From Stramenopiles sp. TOSAG23-2 (taxonomy: Eukaryota; Sar), in assembly GCA_900128395.1 (NCBI GenBank), contig LT649511.1:1-22535 (forward strand): a stretch of 22,535 nucleotides of DNA, in the 5' to 3' direction. The position numbers and the translations under genes are program-made. The notes under the pieces are model-generated. The model was not told the DNA's origin. It was given only the letters and a program-made list of their open reading frames with translations, and searched no databases. Positions 18,184-22,535 of this stretch are shown one piece after another; position 1 is the first letter of the stretch; each line of letters opens with the position of its first letter.

Positions 18184-19737
18184 TTACTTCATTTTAATGA
18201 CATTTACAATACTTGCAAATGTACATACAATACTTAATCCAACACCAACAACAAACAAAAATGCTGCTGGTAATTTTCTTCGATTGCATATGGATCCTTT
18301 TGTTAACTTCAAATAAAATAATGCAGGCAATACGTATGCAACTATAATTGCATCTGTAGACCCAGTTAACGTCCATACAACCGTGATATTCGGAACAAAA
18401 ATTGCTATTAAATATGATGAAACTGATATTAAAGTGCTGATAAAAATACTACGACAACTAGATGCTTCCCAAAATTTATCAAACAATAAAACTTCTATCG
18501 TTGCACGGCATGGGTGCGTTAATAATGGAAAACTGAGCAATAATGTAGATACAAGTCCAGCACGTCCCATTGTAATTACAATATCACCTTTGCTATACAT
18601 ATTTAATATGTTTCCACCATTTTTACCTAACAACATTTGGAAAAAACTTAAATATCCAGCTACGGCTACAAGCAAATACAATGTTGCTGCTAAACCCATG
18701 GTCCAATATATTACTTTTTTCATGCGTTGACGTGTTGGTCTACGTAACTCTAAATGTACTGGCAATACATTAAAATGACACATGAAGGAACATGATAATA
18801 TTGGTATAGCTAATAAAAAATCGAAATCAAATCGCACCCATTTTATACAATCAAATCGCGAAGTTGCTTTTGCTAAGCATGGATCTTCAACTGGTAAAAA
18901 TTTATGCGATGGTGGCATTGGCGCATCATGATGTGCAGAAGTATTGGTTGGGATAAAATTTTCATTAATTCGAATTGATTTATCAATAATTGCACCTGCA
19001 AGAAACATAATTGCAAGAACGCTAACAAAACTTGTAATACGCAATGCAGATAAATTCCGTAACAACGTTACAGGATATATAACTACAACGCAGCTTCCCA
19101 TCATAGCAACACGATTCAGCCAATCATCAGATGGAAATATTGGTGGAATTAATTGTGTCAATAAATCGCCCATTAATACTATATAACCTATACATGCTAA
19201 ATATACGAGCAAAAAAACTAAGAAATTTACAATTGTTCCACCTGTACGGCCATAGATATAAATTGCAATATCTTCATAGTTTTTTCCACCACATCGTCTT
19301 GCGCATGACAATAATAAATATGCACTATACGCACTAGCTGAAGACATAACTAGCAACATGATAACTCCCACCGCTAGTCCAGTACATGCAAATGCATATG
19401 GAATCGATAAGCAGCCTCCGCCAATAATAGTCGATGTCAAATTAAATACAGATGCTTTTGTCGAGCCTTCTGGTACTTTGTTCGAAGTTATCACTTCTTT
19501 CCAAGTTGGTGATAACGGTGTATTGGGACCGCCACCTTCTGGACTATCAATTAAAGTATTATAATTTGCCGGGCCATTATTGCCAGTTTGTATTAACGGC
19601 CAGGTACGATCTTGCATTGGGGATTCCTCCAATGATGAATCTAAGTAACCATCATCTAATAAACCATTTGTTGAGTTATCATATGCTTCAGACGGACCTG
19701 TTGCAATTTCTTCAGCAGTCCTGTTATTATGTTGCAT
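18184..19737 (-). CDS. Amino-acid transporter, AAAP superfamily (SLC38 / AVT type)
   Basis: A 517-residue protein with a soluble, acidic Ser/Asn-rich N-terminus (1-90) and about 11 predicted membrane spans: roughly 96-117, 120-144, 166-195, 208-226, 232-252, 305-325, 343-366, 388-408, 430-449, 452-476 and 490-512. The first span holds STIIGGGCLSIPYAF, matching the unwound helix that binds substrate in this superfamily. The loop at 253-304 between spans 5 and 6 has an NTS sequon (N265) and two cysteines (C287, C297), which suggests a luminal or extracellular face with a disulfide. Family members move neutral or cationic amino acids across plasma or vacuolar membranes with Na+ or H+; substrate and membrane cannot be told here. 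The start is ATG 19737, the first Met of the frame. It is intronless and divergent from the GDAP2-like gene. Confidence 0.92.
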   Translation of the reverse strand: MQHNNRTAEEIATGPSEAYDNSTNGLLDDGYLDSSLEESPMQDRTWPLIQTGNNGPANYNTLIDSPEGGGPNTPLSPTWKEVITSNKVPEGSTKASVFNLTSTIIGGGCLSIPYAFACTGLAVGVIMLLVMSSASAYSAYLLLSCARRCGGKNYEDIAIYIYGRTGGTIVNFLVFLLVYLACIGYIVLMGDLLTQLIPPIFPSDDWLNRVAMMGSCVVVIYPVTLLRNLSALRITSFVSVLAIMFLAGAIIDKSIRINENFIPTNTSAHHDAPMPPSHKFLPVEDPCLAKATSRFDCIKWVRFDFDFLLAIPILSCSFMCHFNVLPVHLELRRPTRQRMKKVIYWTMGLAATLYLLVAVAGYLSFFQMLLGKNGGNILNMYSKGDIVITMGRAGLVSTLLLSFPLLTHPCRATIEVLLFDKFWEASSCRSIFISTLISVSSYLIAIFVPNITVVWTLTGSTDAIIVAYVLPALFYLKLTKGSICNRRKLPAAFLFVVGVGLSIVCTFASIVNVIKMK

Positions 19738-20080
19738 ATTATTTTTTAATATAATTTGAAAAATTGCTTACAATATAACGGTAATAATAATAAAATATCT
19801 TTTATATTTGAAAAGATGGTCCACTAATATTTAGAAAAATGAAATGATGTGGAGTAATAAATATGGATATGGAATATGATTTGAATGAATACTTTGTATT
19901 ACTGATGTGTATGTGTTTTTGTGGTTCAAATATATGGTCCGATATACATATTGTATTATTATATCAAGATATAATAGCACTATAGTAGCTATTATTGTAT
20001 GCTGGTGTCTAGCATTGAAATAGCTCCTTGTATGACATTGGTACAAGAATGCAACGCATCAGCATCACATCTTCAATTAC

Positions 20081-20300
20081 TATTACGTCACTAACACTAT
20101 AATACTGGTGGTTATATTCTGTTGTGGGCGTGTGGGGTCTCCAGCTCTGATGTTATTACTACTATTAATATTATACGTAGACGACTTAGATATTACGTCA
20201 CTAACACTATAATACTGGTGGTTATATTCTGTTGTGGGCGTGTGGGGTCTCCAGCTCTGATGTTATTACTACTATTAATATTATACGTAGACGACTTAGA
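20081..20300. repeat. Perfect 110-bp tandem duplication
   Basis: Copies 20081-20190 and 20191-20300 appear identical, from TATTACGTCACTAAC to GACGACTTAGA. The unit contains a GC-richer core, GTTGTGGGCGTGTGGGG, and a TGACGTAA-like site (reverse of TTACGTCA), which resembles bZIP/CRE targets. The regulatory role is inference. Confidence 0.93.
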
Positions 20301-20405
20301 CTATAAATAATTTTTTTACAGTACTAATCCAGAGGTAATGTTGGTGTCTTTTATTTAGACTATTCAAAAAAAATATAATATCATTATTATTTCAATTATC
20401 CTCCA

Positions 20406-20430
20406 TGCATGCCAGCTGGGCCAGCATGCA
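20406..20430. promoter_or_regulatory. GC-rich palindrome upstream of the GDAP2-like gene
   Basis: TGCATGC (20406-20412) and GCATGCA (20424-20430) are perfect inverted arms around a core that itself holds CCAGCTGG and GCTGG-G-CCAGC. It stands out in AT-rich DNA, 206 bp before the ATG. It could be a dimer-binding site or a hairpin; no binding factor is known to me. Confidence 0.35.
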
Positions 20431-20635
20431 CCCATCCGGATATTATATCTAGAATATATATATACCTGTGGTATAATATCATATATTATTGAAATTATTT
20501 TAATTTATAATAATAATAAATGTATAGATAATACTACAAAATATATATATACAAATAGAATTTGAATAAGATCCTACATACAAAACAGATATAGAAAATA
20601 TTTCAAAGACAACGAAAATAAATTAACACAGAAAT

Positions 20636-22201
20636 ATGGCAACAATTATTGAACAAGAACAGATTGTACGTAAATATACAATAGTAAGATGGGATGAAAC
20701 TATTCATGAAGAGAAAATACCATTAATTACAAAAGATAATAATAATAATAATAATAACAACAACAAAAACGAACCAATATTTAAATGTATGCCAGCTTTA
20801 AATAAACAAATAGTATTACTGAAACACGATATATGTGAATTAGAAGTTGATGTTATTGTGCATTCAACAAATGAACAATTAAACGACGTCAATAGTCCTG
20901 TAGCATTAAGAATATTAGATATTGGTGGAGATGACTTATTACGTGAAATAACACATGAAGCGCCAAATGGCTGTAAAACTGGCGAAGCACTTATGACGAA
21001 AGCATGTAACTTGCCGGCAAGACGAATGATTCATACGGTTGGGCCGAGATACAATGAAAAATATCAAAATGCCGCAGAGAATGCATTACACGGGTGTTAT
21101 CGTCAATGTTTAAGTATATTGATTGAAAATAAATTACGTAGTATAGCTTTTCCATGTGTATATACAAAAGGCAAAGGCTATCCACGGGAAGAAGGTGCAC
21201 ATATTGCATTAAGAACTGTTAGGAGATATTTAGAACATTTTTCAGATCGAATAGATACGATTATTTTTACAATGGAAAATGAAAGTGATTATTTAACATA
21301 TTGCAAGTTGATGCCATTGTATTTTCCACGTACGGAGAAAGAAGAATTAATTACTAGATCAATGTTGCCAGAAAACGTTGGTAATGAATGGGGTGAAACG
21401 ATAATTCAAGAAAGATCTATACGCATTATGTCATTGCCAAAACCAAAAGAAAGTGGTAGTGGTGGTGGAACAAACAATGAGAACAACAGTAGTAATAGTA
21501 GCAATAAAAAGACGGCAAGTAAACGGTCGTCATTTTCGAGTTTCAGTCCATTTAATAGTGACAATGGAGGTGATTTTACAATGATGGTTGAGGATATAGA
21601 TAAAAAGCGTTTACGTGAATTGGAAGAACAACGAGAAGCAATGACGCAAGAGGAATTAAATGAAGAGCAAGTTGCTGAAATATATCAACAATATTTAGAA
21701 GAAGCGGAAAATGAAGATTTATCAGATATACGGAAATTACAAGTTTTATATAAACCTGGATGTGATGCATACGGTAGACCAGCATTTGTTGCATTGTTGA
21801 AACATTTGCCTGCTACAGTTATTGATATGAAACGTATTTTATTGTATATGATACAACAAATGGATCAAACTGTCGATGAAGATTATGTAATTGTTTTAGT
21901 TTTAAGCTTGTCAACTAGCGCAAATCAACCTGATTTTAGTTGGTTACAACATTTATATTATATATTTGAAAATAAATATAGAAAAAATATGAAGACATTT
22001 TATGTCGTACATCCAAGTATTTGGTTTCGTTTAGCTGTATGGTTTATGAGCCCATTTTTAAGCTCTGGTTTTTGGAAGAAGATTGTATATATTAACAATT
22101 TACGTGATTTATTTCAACATTTTGATGCTAACCAATTATTATTGCCAGAATATGTATTTAGATATGATCGTCAAATTAATGGTGAAGCATATGTACAATA
22201 A
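20636..22201 (+). CDS. GDAP2-like protein: macro domain plus CRAL-TRIO domain
   Basis: A 521-residue, intronless protein. The macro domain spans about 55-230, with VDVIVHSTNEQL (71-82), CKTGEALMTKACNLPARRMIHTVGP (113-137 region) and HIALRTVRRYLE (189-200). The CRAL-TRIO/Sec14-like (BNIP2-type) domain spans about 367-512, with KTFYVVHPSIWFR, KKIVYINNLRDLF and LPEYVFRYD. This pair of domains in this order is characteristic of GDAP2. Macro domains bind ADP-ribose-type ligands and CRAL-TRIO domains bind lipids or small hydrophobic ligands; the cellular role of GDAP2 is poorly defined. The linker has a Ser/Asn/Gly-rich part (270-312) and a Glu-rich helix (320-362). An Asn run (35-43) precedes the macro domain. 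The first conserved Asn of the macro loop is His here (H76). The start is the first ATG. Confidence 0.95.
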   Translation: MATIIEQEQIVRKYTIVRWDETIHEEKIPLITKDNNNNNNNNNKNEPIFKCMPALNKQIVLLKHDICELEVDVIVHSTNEQLNDVNSPVALRILDIGGDDLLREITHEAPNGCKTGEALMTKACNLPARRMIHTVGPRYNEKYQNAAENALHGCYRQCLSILIENKLRSIAFPCVYTKGKGYPREEGAHIALRTVRRYLEHFSDRIDTIIFTMENESDYLTYCKLMPLYFPRTEKEELITRSMLPENVGNEWGETIIQERSIRIMSLPKPKESGSGGGTNNENNSSNSSNKKTASKRSSFSSFSPFNSDNGGDFTMMVEDIDKKRLRELEEQREAMTQEELNEEQVAEIYQQYLEEAENEDLSDIRKLQVLYKPGCDAYGRPAFVALLKHLPATVIDMKRILLYMIQQMDQTVDEDYVIVLVLSLSTSANQPDFSWLQHLYYIFENKYRKNMKTFYVVHPSIWFRLAVWFMSPFLSSGFWKKIVYINNLRDLFQHFDANQLLLPEYVFRYDRQINGEAYVQ

Positions 22202-22535
22202 AGAGAACAAAAGGCGGAGAGAACCCTGGGAGATGTCGTTTTTAAAAGTAAAAGAAAAAAAATATACGTATAAAAAAATATACGAACGTACGAGTATTTG
22301 CAAAATAGAAGATGCCACACACCGTGTATTAAATTTCGTGTGTTGTGTACTCCGTACTACATATTTTTTCGACTGTTTGTGTGTGTGTTCTTCTCTTTTT
22401 TCTAAAATATATGATGCATTAAATATCATATATATAACCGTATGATAATATTTAAAATAATATTATTTTATATATAAATATATTTACCTTCATTGGTATT
22501 TTCGATTATGAGAATATCAACACACTTGTGTGAGT
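22202..22535. other. 3' flank of the GDAP2-like gene
   Basis: AT-rich DNA with short CGTACG-type motifs and a TG-rich stretch near 22375-22390. Frames here are short and lack coding character. I see no gene before the window ends. Confidence 0.55.

Larger units (their letters stand above)
19738..20635. other. Divergent intergenic region, transporter / GDAP2-like gene
   Basis: About 900 bp without a gene. It contains a perfect 110-bp tandem duplication (20081-20300), a GC-rich palindrome (20406-20430) and otherwise AT-rich DNA with short TA runs close to both starts. Both promoters must lie here, but no single element can be assigned. Confidence 0.6.

Overview
The window looks like nuclear DNA of an AT-rich, unicellular eukaryote. 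It has seven protein genes on both strands. Two GT-AG introns can be placed exactly, stop codons are standard, and several proteins carry poly-Asn or Asp/Asn low-complexity inserts. The intergenic DNA is full of short tandem repeats. One repeat array contains degenerate CCCTAA motifs, which fits a TTAGGG-type telomere sequence. The malate synthase is the bacterial-style G isoform, which I recall from some algal and stramenopile lineages. That hints at a protist or microalga, but I cannot name the species.

Layout from left to right: (1) 3-5444 +, the 3' part of a giant Gly/Ser/Thr-rich collagen-like protein with interspersed coiled coils, cut by the window edge. (2) 5445-7131, a gene-free stretch with two separate tandem duplications. 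(3) 7132-8226 +, Trm7/FTSJ1 tRNA ribose methyltransferase. (4) 8227-9770, AT-rich DNA followed by two repeat arrays, the first with interstitial telomere-like motifs. (5) 9771-12702 -, a two-exon myotubularin lipid phosphatase with an intact active site. (6) 12703-13507, a divergent promoter region. (7) 13508-15955 +, a two-exon malate synthase G. (8) 16202-17482 -, an unrecognised protein with very dense N-glycosylation sequons. (9) 17483-18183, a foldback (MITE-like) element and a 71-bp duplication. (10) 18184-19737 -, an amino-acid transporter of the AAAP/SLC38-AVT type. (11) 19738-20635, a divergent intergenic region with a perfect 110-bp duplication. (12) 20636-22201 +, a GDAP2-like protein with a macro domain and a CRAL-TRIO domain.

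The genes are ordinary eukaryotic neighbours and do not form an operon or an obvious shared pathway: tRNA modification, phosphoinositide turnover, glyoxylate metabolism, amino-acid transport and a macro/lipid-binding protein. The least explained parts are the collagen/coiled-coil mosaic protein, the sequon-rich orphan, the telomere-like array whose motif recurs inside the myotubularin intron, and the repeated occurrence of young two-copy duplications between genes.
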